64,000 nt of DNA. Source: Anisus vortex. Taxonomy: Eukaryota; Mollusca; Gastropoda; Planorbidae. The stretch spans positions 8,927,283-8,991,282 of the forward strand of contig OX421505.1 in the NCBI GenBank assembly GCA_949126835.1. The letters are read 5' to 3'. Of the stretch, positions 1-10,768 are shown piece after piece. The notes beneath the pieces are model-generated. The model did not search any database and had not been told where the DNA came from. It saw only the letters and a list, made by a program, of their open reading frames with translations. Numbering within the stretch: the first letter of the stretch is position 1; each line of letters opens with the position of its first letter. Position numbers and translations under genes: made by a program.

Positions 1-133
1 AGTTGGGAGTAAAATAAAGGCGGCTGTGCATAGTGCTGGCTACACAATCACCTAGTATGCCGCGGCCACAGAAACCGGTCAACGCAGCTTCACTGGCCTT
101 ATGGATCGATTTGGACCGACCGGTGATAGTTTA
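1..133 (+). mobile_element. tRNA-derived SINE, 5' part cut by window edge
   Basis: The body of the dispersed SINE seen about 13 times in this window: a segment for 'ggcggctgtgcatagtgctgg', then 'ccacagaaaccggt' and 'tggatcgatttggaccgac'. The tRNA-like head would lie before base 1. Intact copies (24295, 15590) show a B-box-like GGTTCGAATCC head, which is why I call the family tRNA-derived. Confidence 0.75.
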
Positions 134-182
134 CTTCATTGACTCTTTGTCAATATGAGTGTGTGTGTGTATGGTAAATTTG

Positions 183-1048
183 ACAACTCTCTCGGCCATC
201 TACAATTTCAAAGCCAAATGTTCTACTGTTTATGGTGAGTTAAACTCACTCGGCCATCTTCAATTTCAAAGCCACATGTTCAACTGTTGATGCTGAGTTA
301 AACTCACTCGGCCATCTTCAATTTCAAAGTCAAATGTTCAAATGTTGATGGTGAGTTAAACTCACTCGGCCATCTTCAATTCAAAGTCAAATGTTCAAAT
401 GTTGATGGTGAGTTAAACTCACTCGGCCATCTTCAATTTCAAAGTCAAATGTTCAAATGTTGATGGTGAGTTAAACTCACTCGGCCATCTTCAATTTCAA
501 AGCCACATGTTCAACTGTTGATGCTGAGTTAAACTCACTCGGCCATCTTCAATTTCAAAGTCAAATGTTCAAATGTTGATGCTGAGTTAAACTCACTCGG
601 CCATCTTCAATTTCAAAGTCAAATGTTCAAATGTTGATGTTGAGTTAAACTCACTCGGCCATCTTCAATTTCAAAGCCAAATGTTCAACTGTTGATGTTG
701 AGTTAAACTCACTCGGCCATCTTCAATTTCAAAGCCAAATGTTCAACTGTTGATGCTGAGTTAAACTCACTCGGCCATCTTCAATTTCAAAGCCAAATGT
801 TCAACTGTTGATGGTGAGTTAAACTCACTCGGCCATCTTCAATTTCAAAGCCAAATGTTCAACTGTTGATGGTGAGTTAAACTCACTCGGCCATCTTCAA
901 TTTCAAAGCCAAATGTTCAACTGTTGATGCTGAGTTAAACTCACTCGGCCATCTTTAATTTCAAAGCCAAATGTTCAACTGTTGATGGTGAGTTAAACTC
1001 ACTCGGCTATCTTCAATTTCAAAGCCAAATGTTCAAATGTTGATGGTT
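183..1048. repeat. 58-bp tandem repeat, about 15 copies
   Basis: The unit begins near 'gagttaaactcactcggcc' and recurs exactly every 58 bases (for example at 241, 299 and 357). Copies differ mainly at three positions (gtcaaatg/gccaaatg, aatg/actg, ggtg/gctg), and one copy lacks a T. No long ORF is conserved, so this is minisatellite DNA. Confidence 0.95.
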
Positions 1049-1644
1049 AGCTTTATTTCTTCTTAATATTGAAAACACACTTAACTATTGAATAGTTGAA
1101 TCTCATCAAATAGGATTGAGTCACTTCGTGTAAAGTAGTTCGGGAAACTGTTTGAGTAGATGTGTCGGTTTTATGGAGTTAGTCATGAACCTAAGTATGA
1201 TCGAAAAAAAAAAGATTAGGGAGGTCTTCTTATTGCACGCATTTTTGGTGATTGAAAAAATCTCATGATAACAGTATGTGTGCTAAATAAAGAAATTGAA
1301 ATCTATTGAGACGTCTTTTGGGGATGACTATTTCCCGTGTAGTTTTAAAGGGTCGTCCACATGTATGAGTTCATATCAGCGAGCTTTCTTAGGAGGTTGG
1401 GTGAGTTGGCGGGTAAGGGTGGGGGATGGTTAAGAGTCAGCCTTTGTTAAATTGTTTTAACGTTATGTTGACAGTCAGACCGTTGGTTGTATGGCTAGTT
1501 CAGGCTAATGCTGATCTGGTGCGCAATTTTAATCTAAACTGTTTTGAAACAAAAAAACAATATATAACCTATCATTACTTTATCTACCGAAATTGTTCAT
1601 TATTTACAAGAATTTTGTTTAAGAAAAATAACGCAGCACTGAGA
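1049..1644. other. AT-rich intergenic DNA, nothing recognised
   Basis: An open frame of 77 codons at 1426 has no recognisable motif and poor codon bias. I see no repeat or gene here. Confidence 0.5.
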
Positions 1645-1760
1645 CAGAAAAACCATTAACTTAACATCATTTAAAACACTGATCAAAATGCAAGACTAGA
1701 CTTGACGGATGACCGTAGGACGCAAAAATCTTCTTTATAGAAGGAGCGTTTGTAAAAAAA
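1645..1760 (+). mobile_element. 3' end of a LINE (family A)
   Basis: Contains the recurrent 3' terminal segment 'aacatcatttaaaacactga' followed by 'aggacgcaaaaatcttcttt' and 'atagaaggagcg'. The same tail is found at 15868, 21565, 31125, 41030 and 57335; at 31125 it is attached to reverse-transcriptase C-terminal coding sequence. Confidence 0.75.
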
Positions 1761-2065
1761 AAATTTTTATGGAAAGCCGAAGGTAGTAGAAGTTAAAATG
1801 GCATAAATTTGCGCTACCTTGCAATATTGGCTACGCTAACATAACTGTCTTTAGAATTAGTATCCTTTCTAAAATAAAAATAATAAAAAAACCTCCGTTT
1901 TGATTTTTCAAAATGTTTTGAGAGGGCTGTCTGGTTAAGGAGTGTATGTGTATGGAGAGGAGGATCACGTGGTTCGCCTATTCTTAGAATAAGTTTAATT
2001 ATATTGAATTGATAATACATTTCTTTTAAAAATTTGTGTGTGTCTTACAATGTTTTTACAACACT

Positions 2066-2210
2066 AATCTCAAGCTATGATATTTGACAGATTTTGAAGA
2101 GCCGGCTGAAGACTCGTGCAGAATCTCAAGCTATGATCTTTGACAGATTCTGAAGAGCGTCCTGAAGACTCGTGCATGATGTGACTTAGTGTGGTTTGCC
2201 AATAGCAGAG
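2066..2210 (+). promoter_or_regulatory. Probable promoter/5' UTR of gene 1 with a 56-bp duplication
   Basis: Two adjacent copies of a 56-bp unit start at 2066 and 2122 (each containing 'aatctcaagctatgat' and 'gaagactcgtgca'). They are followed by a CCAAT-like 'gccaatag' near 2198, about 50 bases before the gene 1 start codon. Position and the local departure from the AT-rich background suggest a proximal regulatory or leader role; no TATA box or transcription start can be assigned. Confidence 0.3.
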
Positions 2211-2250
2211 AATTTCTTCTGGCGGAGGGGGGAGGAGGAGGAGAAAAGAA

Positions 2251-2945
2251 ATGCTGAGCTTCCCAGCTTGTGTTTGGAGTTGTCTGCCACTGCTTCTGAC
2301 CTTGACCTCAGCCAGGGACGTTGACTATTGCCCAGTGGCCAGTGAAGGCTCCAGATATGAGCTGATTTGTACAGGCATCATAACTTCGGCACATTAGTAA
2401 ATATTTTTTCACAAATGTATTTATATATTTCACATAAATAGATTATTTAAAATTACCTCGATCGATTAATGCATGAGCAAATTTATCAGAGGTGTATGTA
2501 TATGTAACAGCTTCCTTATAATATAGTCTGTAACAAGCTTAACTGTAAATGTATTCCTGATGGCCTATGATTCACATTATGTATAGGTATAAGGTCATAG
2601 ATTAAATGTCAATTTCTTACGTAATGTCCACCTCCTAAAAATACCAAAGCTTTCAATCAAAGTGTATACCAATAATGAACAGTTGCGAAGAGTCTGCAGA
2701 ATCTTCGCTACAGCCACAGACCGAATGGCAAATGCCCTGATGGTTGCTCGATCAGAATGATGATAATACAACTTTAAACTCTAATTTCTGTAGCTTCGAC
2801 TACGCTTTAGATAGCTTCTTTTTTTTTTTAAACACATTTTTGCAAAGAAATAAACAATAGTCATATGTACAAAGCCACGGAAAATTTATAACACATCACG
2901 TATGAAGCACGTGTATGTATGGATATATAGATAGATAGAAAGATT

Positions 2946-3004
<59 letters not shown>

Positions 3005-3017
3005 TGATAGATAGATT

Positions 3018-3054
<37 letters not shown>

Positions 3055-3055
3055 T

Positions 3056-3092
<37 letters not shown>

Positions 3093-3118
3093 TGATTGAT
3101 AGATAGATAGATAGATAT

Positions 3119-3156
<38 letters not shown>

Positions 3157-6100
3157 TGATAGATAGATAAATAGATAAATAGATAGACATATAGACAGAC
3201 ATATAGTTAGATATATAGATTGATAGATAGATAGACAGACAGACAGACGTATAAATAGATAGATAGACAGACATATAGATAGATAAATTAATTAATTGAT
3301 TGATAGGTGAATGATGGATAAATAGACGGGCGATGGATGTTGGAAACAATCGGGCAGGCAAAGTAATAGCTGCCATATGAAATGTTAAGGCCTCTTTCTA
3401 CCATCATGGGACTATTCATTTAATCAACAAACATACTAATGTATTCCCCACTAATGTATTCTAATATGAACATTTCTACTCGTGTGAGGTCAACACAAGA
3501 GATCAAACTCGCGTCGCATTTAACATTTGCATGGGCGTACAAAAAAAAAAAACAACTTTATAACAACTCTGCATTGACGACTTCCGGTACTCAAACACCT
3601 CGACCGAACTGTTTCGACCTTGGCATTGATAGTTTTTCACTCAAAGTTCACAGCATTTAGTTGATAATTCTTGAATTGGTGTCAAGAAATCCCATAGTAG
3701 ATTGATCCCCTAACTTAAATAAACAAAAGGATGAGCTTTGTTAACCCTTTCCGTACCGACCTACTTTCTATCTATGCTACCTTCAGTCCCGCTATATACG
3801 CGCCCGGGACTGTAAGGGTTAATACTGTTAGTTTTAAAATGGCAGTTTATCCTATTTTGCTTTATTACTTTTATCTGATTTTTTTGTTCCAACCAGTTTT
3901 ATCGAATGGATAAAATCGGACACCACTAGTAATCAATTCAACACCTTGACCTTGTGTAGTGTGGAATCATCGCCTTGTGACACAGCCGCCAAAAAGGAAT
4001 ACTCGGTCAACAACACCCGCACGGGAGACAGATTCTACAGCCTGCTCACGTTCCACAATGTTAGTGCCGAGCATCGCAACCTACAGTTTACGTGTCAGAT
4101 TTGGGAAATAAATAGGGACATGAAGGTCGTGATCAAAACGTGCAAGATGGCCGTCTACAAGCCGGGCAGAGATCAGAAGTCCGTCGGAACCGTTTTGCGC
4201 GATGGGAGAATTCAATTAAGATACTCCGCCAGTGATTCTTACGGGATTTCCTGTCAGTTTTCCGAAAAGATTGACGGGAAAACTACTCGTAGCAATCAGC
4301 CAATGGCGGCTACAAACGAACCCTACGGGGATCAATCTTCTTACTTTAGCTCATGCGTAGTAATTCTTTACCCACTTCAAAAAGGCACGTACGAATTTGA
4401 CTTACTGGTCAAGCCGAATTATCCCACGGCATCGATGGGCACCTCTTACAGCTTGGGTCCTTTTAAAGTGGACAGGCCTCCAAGAGTGAAGATCGAACAA
4501 GTGGGCATCGCGACCCGGTGCAACGAGAGCGACACGGCGAGGGTTCGCTGTATCGCAGATTGGTTCGGAGATCCGCCGCCGCCGGAATTTCAGTTCAGCT
4601 GTAGCGGCAGAAGCCTGTTGATGGATAATCCCATAGATAAGTTTGATAATAACGACTACACTTACAAATATTTCGCAGAATATCGCGTCCCGATGTCTCT
4701 CCCCCGGGCACTGATGACGTGCACGGTCGGCTATACGAACGGCGAGCAGATTGGCGTTTTGATAGACACGAAATACCTCGAGTTTCGATTCCCGCCGCAA
4801 AAGCCGGTATTTCACAGTCAAGGTCACGCCATTTTGAAAAGTTACTTTGACATTAACCGAGGGGAAAACGCTTCTCTGGAGTGCCACGCCCCTGGTGGTC
4901 ATCCAAAGGTCAACTCCACCCGTGTCGTCTGCGTGGGCAACGGAAACAACATCTCGTCCACGTTCAACGCTTCTGACATGGTCTCGTTTTTCGTGCACGG
5001 CAACAACACGTACCAGAGAGCCCTCTGCGTCTGCTACATACGGCACGTGACTGACCTCTGCGACCAGGGGCGGGAAGCGAGGGAAGTCATATACCTCCGC
5101 GTCGAGAATTTAGGAAACCATCGGGACCCCGAGAAGTCGGAGGGCTTCAACAAAATGACGCCCGTGTACTACATCATAATGGCCACCCTCGTTCTTGTCT
5201 TCTTTCCCATCATTATCGGCACGTGCGTCTTCATCCACAAGAAGGGCAACAGCCTCTACTATTATTACTCAACATTTATGCGCATCAGTTCACCTGAGGA
5301 AACTATTTCCAGATCCAGCATCCGCGCCCCAAGTAATACGCCGCGAGCCCCAGCCCCGCCACCGATCCCTGAACGTCAACTGCCAGCGCCTCCTGTCCCC
5401 CCGAGACCTACCAGACCTTCCGAGGAGCAGCACTGCCCGGACTCAGTTGACGGTTCGACGAGATATCTCAACGGTCAAGTCTGGATGGACGATCCTGGAA
5501 CGGAGATTTCTCCGGAACCCGCCCAGGCAGCTACCAAGAAGCCCAGCAGAAAGAAGACCAAAAGGGCCGAAGCAAATATTTCGGCTACCTCTGACGATTA
5601 CTTGCTTCCTTTGAGACTGGAGATCTCTTCAGGTGACGATCAGAGCGATGAAGTCTTTCACGAAAATGAAGAGAATTACCTTAAAATGGGTGGCGTCAAA
5701 GAGAAGCGCTCAGACCCGAATTTCAATTCCTTAGGGTTCGCCCCTTCTTTGTCAAAACGCAGGATTCCTTCCGCGCCCATCTGGCGCAGTGAGGACACTG
5801 ATTTGGACAACACAGGGGTCAAATTACTGGACGGTGAAAGGATTGATGACCCCTCGACGCCGACGACACATTTGGCGGATGACACCTTGGCTAAACGTCT
5901 GGGCTCGGGGCGCCGTAGCCCTCTAAGGTACGTCAAGCTGGAGGGGAGAAGGGACAGGCGGAGGCGAGACACCGGGTCCGAATCCGACGCTAGGCAGGGA
6001 GATTCCTTAATCCAGGAAACTCGCCACATGCTGGACACCAACTCTGATGAGGAGAGCCCGATTAACGTGGACATCAGCACCCTGGACATACGCCCTCCAG

Positions 6101-6213
6101 AAAGCAGACACTTTACCGAGCCGGCAGACAGTCACAATTCCGGCCCTAGTTCACTAACGACAAGAGCTGCAAGGTTAGAGAACATTTACGTGGATAACTC
6201 GAGTATTTATTAG
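2251..6213 (+). CDS. Gene 1: type I single-pass receptor, Ig-like/cysteine-rich ectodomain (820 aa)
   Basis: Join 2251..2396 and 3897..6213. Exon 1 encodes a signal peptide (cut near A21) and C27/C40, and ends 'catta|gtaaat'. Exon 2 follows a pyrimidine tract and 'aaccag|ttttatcg'. The phase-2 junction makes Y49. The ectodomain has about four cysteine-paired modules (C27-C131; C168/C202; C257-C324; C378, C394, C426, C428, C437) and many N-glycosylation sequons. The helix is about 472-494, then the FIHKKG..LYYYY box. The tail carries an SH3-type proline cluster (about 529-555, APPVPPRP), YLNG (Y572, Grb2-like YxN), YLKM (Y643, p85-type YxxM), LRYVKL (Y727, ITIM-like) and a C-terminal YVDN. Membrane receptor role is inferred; the ligand is unknown. 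It is paralogous to gene 2 in exon phase, cysteine order and juxtamembrane box. The coding region is GC-richer than its surroundings. Pairing of exon 1 rests on homology with gene 2. Confidence 0.85.
2922..3300. repeat. (GATA)n microsatellite with GACA/GATT variants
   Basis: Almost uninterrupted tetranucleotide array inside gene 1 intron 1. It produces a spurious antisense ORF rich in SIYL. Confidence 0.97.
3741..3822. mobile_element. 82-bp TTAA-flanked MITE (piggyBac-like), copy 1
   Basis: Bounded by TTAA on both sides with ends CCCTTTCC and GTAAGGG (reading CCCTTAC inverted). It holds an internal AGTCCCG/CGGGACT inverted repeat. Near-identical copies lie at 54592-54672 and 58611-58692. TTAA target duplication and CCCTT ends are features of piggyBac-type elements; no transposase is present. 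Confidence 0.7.
3818..3979 (+). repeat. Source segment of a gene fragment copied to 7998-8158
   Basis: The intron 1 3' end, splice acceptor and first 83 bases of exon 2 recur at 7998-8158 with four substitutions and one T deletion, roughly 97% identical by eye. Confidence 0.9.
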
Positions 6214-6370
6214 TTGTTTTTTCGTTGTGTTACCATAGACTGGTGATTGTTGGTCGGCTATCAGCTAAACAAGCGACGAGCATCATCGTGTTTCGAAACA
6301 CATAAAATACAGAGTCTGGATTCCCTTCGCAAAAAGCATGTATTTCACAGAGAGGCTGGAAACAAAAAAA

Positions 6371-6376
6371 AATAAA
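6371..6376 (+). terminator. Candidate polyadenylation signal of gene 1
   Basis: AATAAA 158 bases after the TAG stop at 6211-6213 and upstream of a LINE remnant. Position only; no transcript evidence. Confidence 0.4.
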
Positions 6377-6409
6377 GTAGTACCGGTACCTAGGAGTGGC
6401 GCTCATTTG

Positions 6410-6620
6410 AATCTGTGGCGCCTTCTTTATGGAACAGCTTGCCCCAGGTGCTGAGAAAATCTGAGACAAAAGAGACTTTTAAGAAAGAAAAAAAAGCTTA
6501 AAGACCTTTCTCTTTGGCTAGTGGCTGTGTGCCTTACATTCCAATGCAACTGCCACTGTAATCTATTCCAAGAGCGCACTGAGCATGCTAAATACAATAT
6601 CATGGATAGATGCGCTATAG
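6410..6620 (+). mobile_element. LINE (family B) 3' end remnant
   Basis: Translates, with one frameshift, as SLWNSLPQVLRKSETKETFK followed by LKTFLFG, the conserved C-terminus of many non-LTR ORF2 proteins. The downstream 3' UTR contains 'gcactgagcatgctaa' and 'catggatagatgcgctata', also seen near 9525. Confidence 0.7.
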
Positions 6621-7039
6621 AAATAACCAATATTATTTTATTACACACTGTAGATATGATTTGAATATTCAACTATATAATTCTATTCATATTTCATTAT
6701 TGCTGTTCATATTTCATCATATTCACTACGGGACACCGTGGCCAGGCCGGGCAGCCCGCTCGGATTGATATAGCGAAAGTCCCCGGTCCGGAGCTCTGAT
6801 TGGGTTCTTAACATTAAGGAAACGATCAGGTTAAAGAGCATTGTGCTGTCAACAAAAAAGTATTTATATACTTTTATTCTGGCAATAAAGAAAATGTTTT
6901 TGTCTTTATGTTAATCTGAGCATGGTAACAAAGTGTTATTGTGTTGTATTTCTAAATTAGAATTTAAATACTTTTGTATTATTACTATTTTACTCTTTGC
7001 CCTTCTGTCCTATAGTGTTCCTAGGATTAGTGATTTAAC

Positions 7040-7897
7040 CATAGACTATAATATACATGGACCGCTTGCTTTAGTATTTCTGCTATATGATGACTCGAAA
7101 CAGTGATGTTCGGATTTTCCGATTCGTTGTTTCCTTTGCACTTCCGTTTTATTGAATCGCTTCGATTTTCTCAATGAAAAATTAAAATTAAAATCGAAAG
7201 TTGTATAAAGCGGAAACATTTAAGAAACAACGAATAGCGTAGAAGTAATATAAGACAGCCTTATAGGGCGTTTGCAATCCCGTGACAAAAAGCACGTGAT
7301 TTGTGTTTACTTTGAGTAATGGTGTACAATTAAATATGGCCGCTGTATTAATAAAGTTCCATATAGGCTCGAGCTTTTTTTAAATGATGTGTTGTGTTTT
7401 AAGTCTTATTAAGATTTAAGCTGTATTATGTATGTTAAATAAAATAGGCTATTTTATTATTATCATAGACATAGATCATAGACGATGTGAGCCTAATAGT
7501 GACTTGACTAGATAGCCTATTCACCAACAATATCACTTGACATCGTAGCCTAGCCTACGAAACATTAAAAGTGTAGGCCTATAAAGTGAATTTGAAAGTG
7601 TAAATAGGTCTAGCCGGCCCTAGCCTAATCACATTAATCAATTAATCTACAGTACTACTATTTACCTCCTTATTTTTTAGTAGGATAGCCAATATTCAGA
7701 TGTGAATTTTGCATGATAAAGAAGTAATTTACTTTCACCACGTTATGTTTGTACCTCAAGTGGGTTCTATATTTACACAAATACGTCACTAAATGTACAC
7801 AAAAAAACGTAAGCTCCGCCTACTGAGAACGCTCTATAGGTTGCGCACGGGAAAAAAAGTTGATATGAGCTCTAAAAAGCGGTCCATCTTAGTCTAT
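7040..7897. mobile_element. Non-autonomous hAT-like element (858 bp) nested in the LINE
   Basis: Ends CATAGACTATAATA and inverted CATAGACTAAGATGG, with an exact 8-bp target duplication GATTTAAC at 7032-7039 and 7898-7905. Removing it restores the LINE sequence across the junction. Sequence next to the ends matches the shorter MITE at 19534 and partial copies at 28060, 35270 and 53403. Confidence 0.8.
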
Positions 7898-7997
7898 GAT
7901 TTAACTAATGGTGTGTATCTTTTTAGTTGTGAATATTTGTCAATAATGAACCGTGCAGCTCTTTTCTGAATTTGATCAACTTTTTTAATTTTTGTTT

Positions 7998-8158
7998 GTT
8001 AATACTATTAGTTTTAAAATGGCAGTTTATCCTATTTTACTTTATTACTTTTATCTGATTTTTTGTTCCAACCAGTTTTATCGAATGGATAATATCGGAC
8101 ACAACTAGTAATCAATTCAACACCTTGACCTTGTGTAGTGTGGAATCATCGCCTTGTG
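7998..8158 (+). pseudogene. Gene 1 fragment (intron 1 end plus exon 2 start) inside a LINE
   Basis: A 161-bp copy of 3818-3979 with one T fewer in the pyrimidine tract and four substitutions. It sits exactly between LINE codons for WDLSTK and TKIKKVDQ, in the same orientation as gene 1 and antisense to the LINE. It starts at the TTAA where the source locus has its MITE edge, yet carries no MITE. The first exon 2 codons end at a stop-free fragment, so no product is expected. Confidence 0.9.
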
Positions 8159-8932
8159 CTTTTAGTTGATAGGTCCCATACAGATGTTGCATATTCCAGC
8201 ATAGGCCTAAATAATGTTAGATAGCATTTTAATGTTCTTATTATATTTGTAGAAGTTCCTTATTTTTAAGCCAAATGTTTTGTTTGATTTTTTAATTACA
8301 TCATCAATATTTGGATTCCAAGACAACTTATCATTTATTATTTCTCCTAAGTACTTAGCATTATTAGTTTGAGTTAGTTCTTTACCATGAATGAAGTAGT
8401 TTATAATTATTTGTTTCTTTTTCTTGGATACTCTTAACAGTTGGTGAAAAGACATACTCCTGTTAGATTCGAATTTGTGCAATTCATCGAAGTCTTTATT
8501 GCTCTATAAATTATACATTCATATATAAATAACCTTACTTATGTTCCCGTGTTGATGCAATTGGGTAAGTTTTTAATATAAATTATAAATAGTAGGGCTC
8601 CTAGAACAGTTCCCTGTTGAACTCCTAAGATTACTGCTATTGGTGATGATTTAGAAATATTAATTTTAACACTTTGTTCTCTATCTATCATAAAGTCTTG
8701 AATCCATTGATGTAAGGGACCAGAGATGCCGAAAAAGTTAAGTTGTTTTTTCTCGCTAAGTTTTTTTTTTAGTAAACTAGTATGGTGAACTTTATCGAAT
8801 GCTTTGGAGAAATCAAGTAATATATCATCAATTTGGTTGTTATTATTGAATTCATTAGACACAAGTTGTCCATTAAGCCTTTTAATTGGGTTTCACATTA
8901 TCAGTTTTTCCTGAGGCCATGTTGGTGTGGAC

Positions 8933-9400
8933 ATTGTGTATTAACATTGTATATCAATTACTAATGTGTAAGTATTATTATTATGTATGTATTAACATTG
9001 TGTATAAATTACTTGTGTGTATAATATTAGTATTAGGTGTGTATTAATATTGTGTATAAATTACTAGTGTGTAAGTATTAGTATTAGGTGTGTTTTAACA
9101 GTTGGTATGAATTACTAGTGTGTAAGTATTAGTATTAGGTGTATTTTAATTGTGTGTATGAATAACTTGTGTGTATGTATTAATATCAGGTGTGTTTTAA
9201 CAGTGTGTATGAACTACTTGTTTTTAAGTATTAGTATTATGTGTGTTAACATTGTGTAAAAAATTACTTGTGTGTATAGTATTTGTATTATGTATGTATT
9301 AACATTGTGTATGAATAACTAGTGTATAAGCATTGGTACCATGTGTGTATTAGCATTGTGTAAGTAACATTATTGTACTATGTATTAATTAGTATTATGT
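8933..9400. repeat. Degenerate 51-bp tandem repeat, about 9 copies
   Basis: Units of the type 'gtgtgtattaatattgtgta' plus 'taaattactagtgtgtaagt' plus 'attagtattag'. Divergence between copies is high, so this is an old array. Confidence 0.8.
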
Positions 9401-10293
9401 ATATATACTACTCTTTGGTACGTTCTACTGTTTGTATTCACTTCAGTTATCTTGATGGCTTGTGGACTTTTCATTTACACTTTACACTTGTACATCCTGG
9501 GTTTCTATTGACGATCTTAGCACTGAGCATGCTAATTTAATAGCATGGATAGAAGCTCTATAAGAAGTGCCCATTCTTATCTTATCGTATCTTATCTTGT
9601 ATCAGTTTTTTTCTGCCATTATGTTTTCTATGTACATCTAACTATACTTGTAATGTTTTAAATTGCGTACAATTTTTGTTCTAGCAACTATCTGTACACA
9701 ATGTGATTGTGTTTATGTACATAAACAAAAACTAACGATATTCGAAGGTTTCAAGTTCTTGTTTGAAACTGGTATACATTTATAAAATAAAACGGCACTT
9801 TTTATTTTTATAACCGAGGTTGTTTTATTGTAGTTCTTTTTGTTGTTCTTTTTTTCATATGTTAAAATATAATTTGCACACCATTTACAGCAGGGTTTTT
9901 TTTGTGTTATAATTGCTCTTACGCTGCGTAATCTTTGTTTCTATGTGATAAGCTATCTACAGTGAATGCTTGCCGAAACAATATACATTGCGCCCTTGGG
10001 TTTTTCCAAGGGCACTGGGCTTAAACAAAGGCATTAGGCTTATCCAAGGGCATAGAGTTCTAGCGGCAACACGTTAGGGTTGCCTTACCGAAGGTCTCCG
10101 GTTGGTATCGTGGTTAATGCTGTTTGATTGTCTCCATTGTCTGCAAAGCATCACTGGGCCTAATAGATTAAACATTTCACTGAAAATAGTTGTTGTAGAA
10201 AAGAATCAACAAGACAACACAAACCAATGGTAGTGCATGAATGCATGTCTAATCATTAACTGAAAGGAAAATATACCATTTTTTTTTTAGTAA
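9401..10293. other. AT-rich spacer with a LINE-like tail near 9515-9600
   Basis: The segment 'gcactgagcatgctaattta' with 'tagcatggatagaagctcta' resembles the family B LINE 3' UTR at 6570. The rest shows no gene. Confidence 0.4.
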
Positions 10294-10768
10294 GGTGGTC
10301 CATGGTGGGGGATAGGTGGTCCATGGTGGGGGATAGGTGGTCCATGGTGGGGGATAGGTGGTCCATGGTGGGGGATAGGTGGTCCATGGTGGGGGATAGG
10401 TGGTCCATGGTGGGGGATAGGTGGTCCATGGTGGGGGATAGGTGGTCCATGGTGGGGGATAGGTGGTCCATGGTGGGGGATAGGTGGTCCATGGTGGGGG
10501 ATAGGTGGTCCATGGTGGGGGATAGGTGGTCCATGGTGGGGGATAGGTGGTCCATGGTGGGGGATAGGTGGTCCATGGTGGGGGATAGGTGGTCCATGGT
10601 GGGGGATAGGTGGTCCATGGTGGGGGATAGGTGGTCCATGGTGGGGGATAGGTGTTCCATGGTGGGGGATAGGTGGTCTATGGTGGGGGATAGGTGGTCC
10701 ATGGTGGGGGATAGGTGGTCCATGGTGGGGCATAGGTGGTCCATGGTGGGGGAAAGGTGGTCCGTGGA
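10294..10768. repeat. 21-bp minisatellite, about 23 copies
   Basis: Unit 'ggtggtccatggtggggga' plus 'ta'. Because 21 is a multiple of three and the unit lacks stops in several frames, long artefactual ORFs appear on both strands (MVGDRWS and PTMDHLS heptads). The copies are nearly identical, so amplification is recent or homogenised. Confidence 0.97.

Larger units (their letters stand above)
2397..3896 (+). other. Intron 1 of gene 1 (1.5 kb, phase 2)
   Basis: Starts GTAAAT and ends with a pyrimidine-rich tract and CAG. It contains a GATA microsatellite (2922-3300), a short TTAA-flanked MITE (3741-3822) and a decoy ORF beginning at ATG 3839 that lies wholly inside the intron. Confidence 0.7.
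6846..8920 (-). mobile_element. LINE (family A, Jockey/CR1-like) reverse transcriptase remnant, interrupted twice
   Basis: Reading from 8920 down: QHGLRK; an RT segment with LDFSKAFDKVHH and GVQQGTVLGALLF (8539-8862); a thumb-like stretch with NAKYLGEIINDKLSW (8207-8482); PMLEYATSVWDLSTK (about 8160-8207); then after an insert TKIKKVDQIQKRAARFI (7898-7997); and after another insert the 3' part (6846-7039). The catalytic FADD/YADD box is not found and stops and frameshifts are present, so the copy is dead. Inserts are 7998-8158 (a gene 1 fragment) and 7040-7897 (a hAT-like element). Confidence 0.85.

Noticed and set aside
183..1048. CRISPR-like array
   Set aside because: Direct tandem repeats without unique spacers in a eukaryotic genome. 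The same applies to the arrays at 17043, 19850, 23050 and 26960.
2861..3376. Antisense 171-codon ORF
   Set aside because: Translation of a GATA microsatellite.
3731..3913. ORF with a signal-peptide-like run starting at ATG 3839 ([15 protein letters not shown]), apparently the leader of gene 1
   Set aside because: It ends at a stop in a different frame from gene 1 and consists of the pyrimidine tract of intron 1. The homologous leader exon at 2251 fits better in phase, cysteines and donor.
4402..5046. Antisense 214-codon ORF within gene 1
   Set aside because: Shadow of the GC-richer coding exon. No domain, and the sense frame carries the cysteine pattern shared with gene 2.
8207..8862. Two small host genes on the - strand
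   Set aside because: They are adjacent pieces of one degraded LINE reverse transcriptase.
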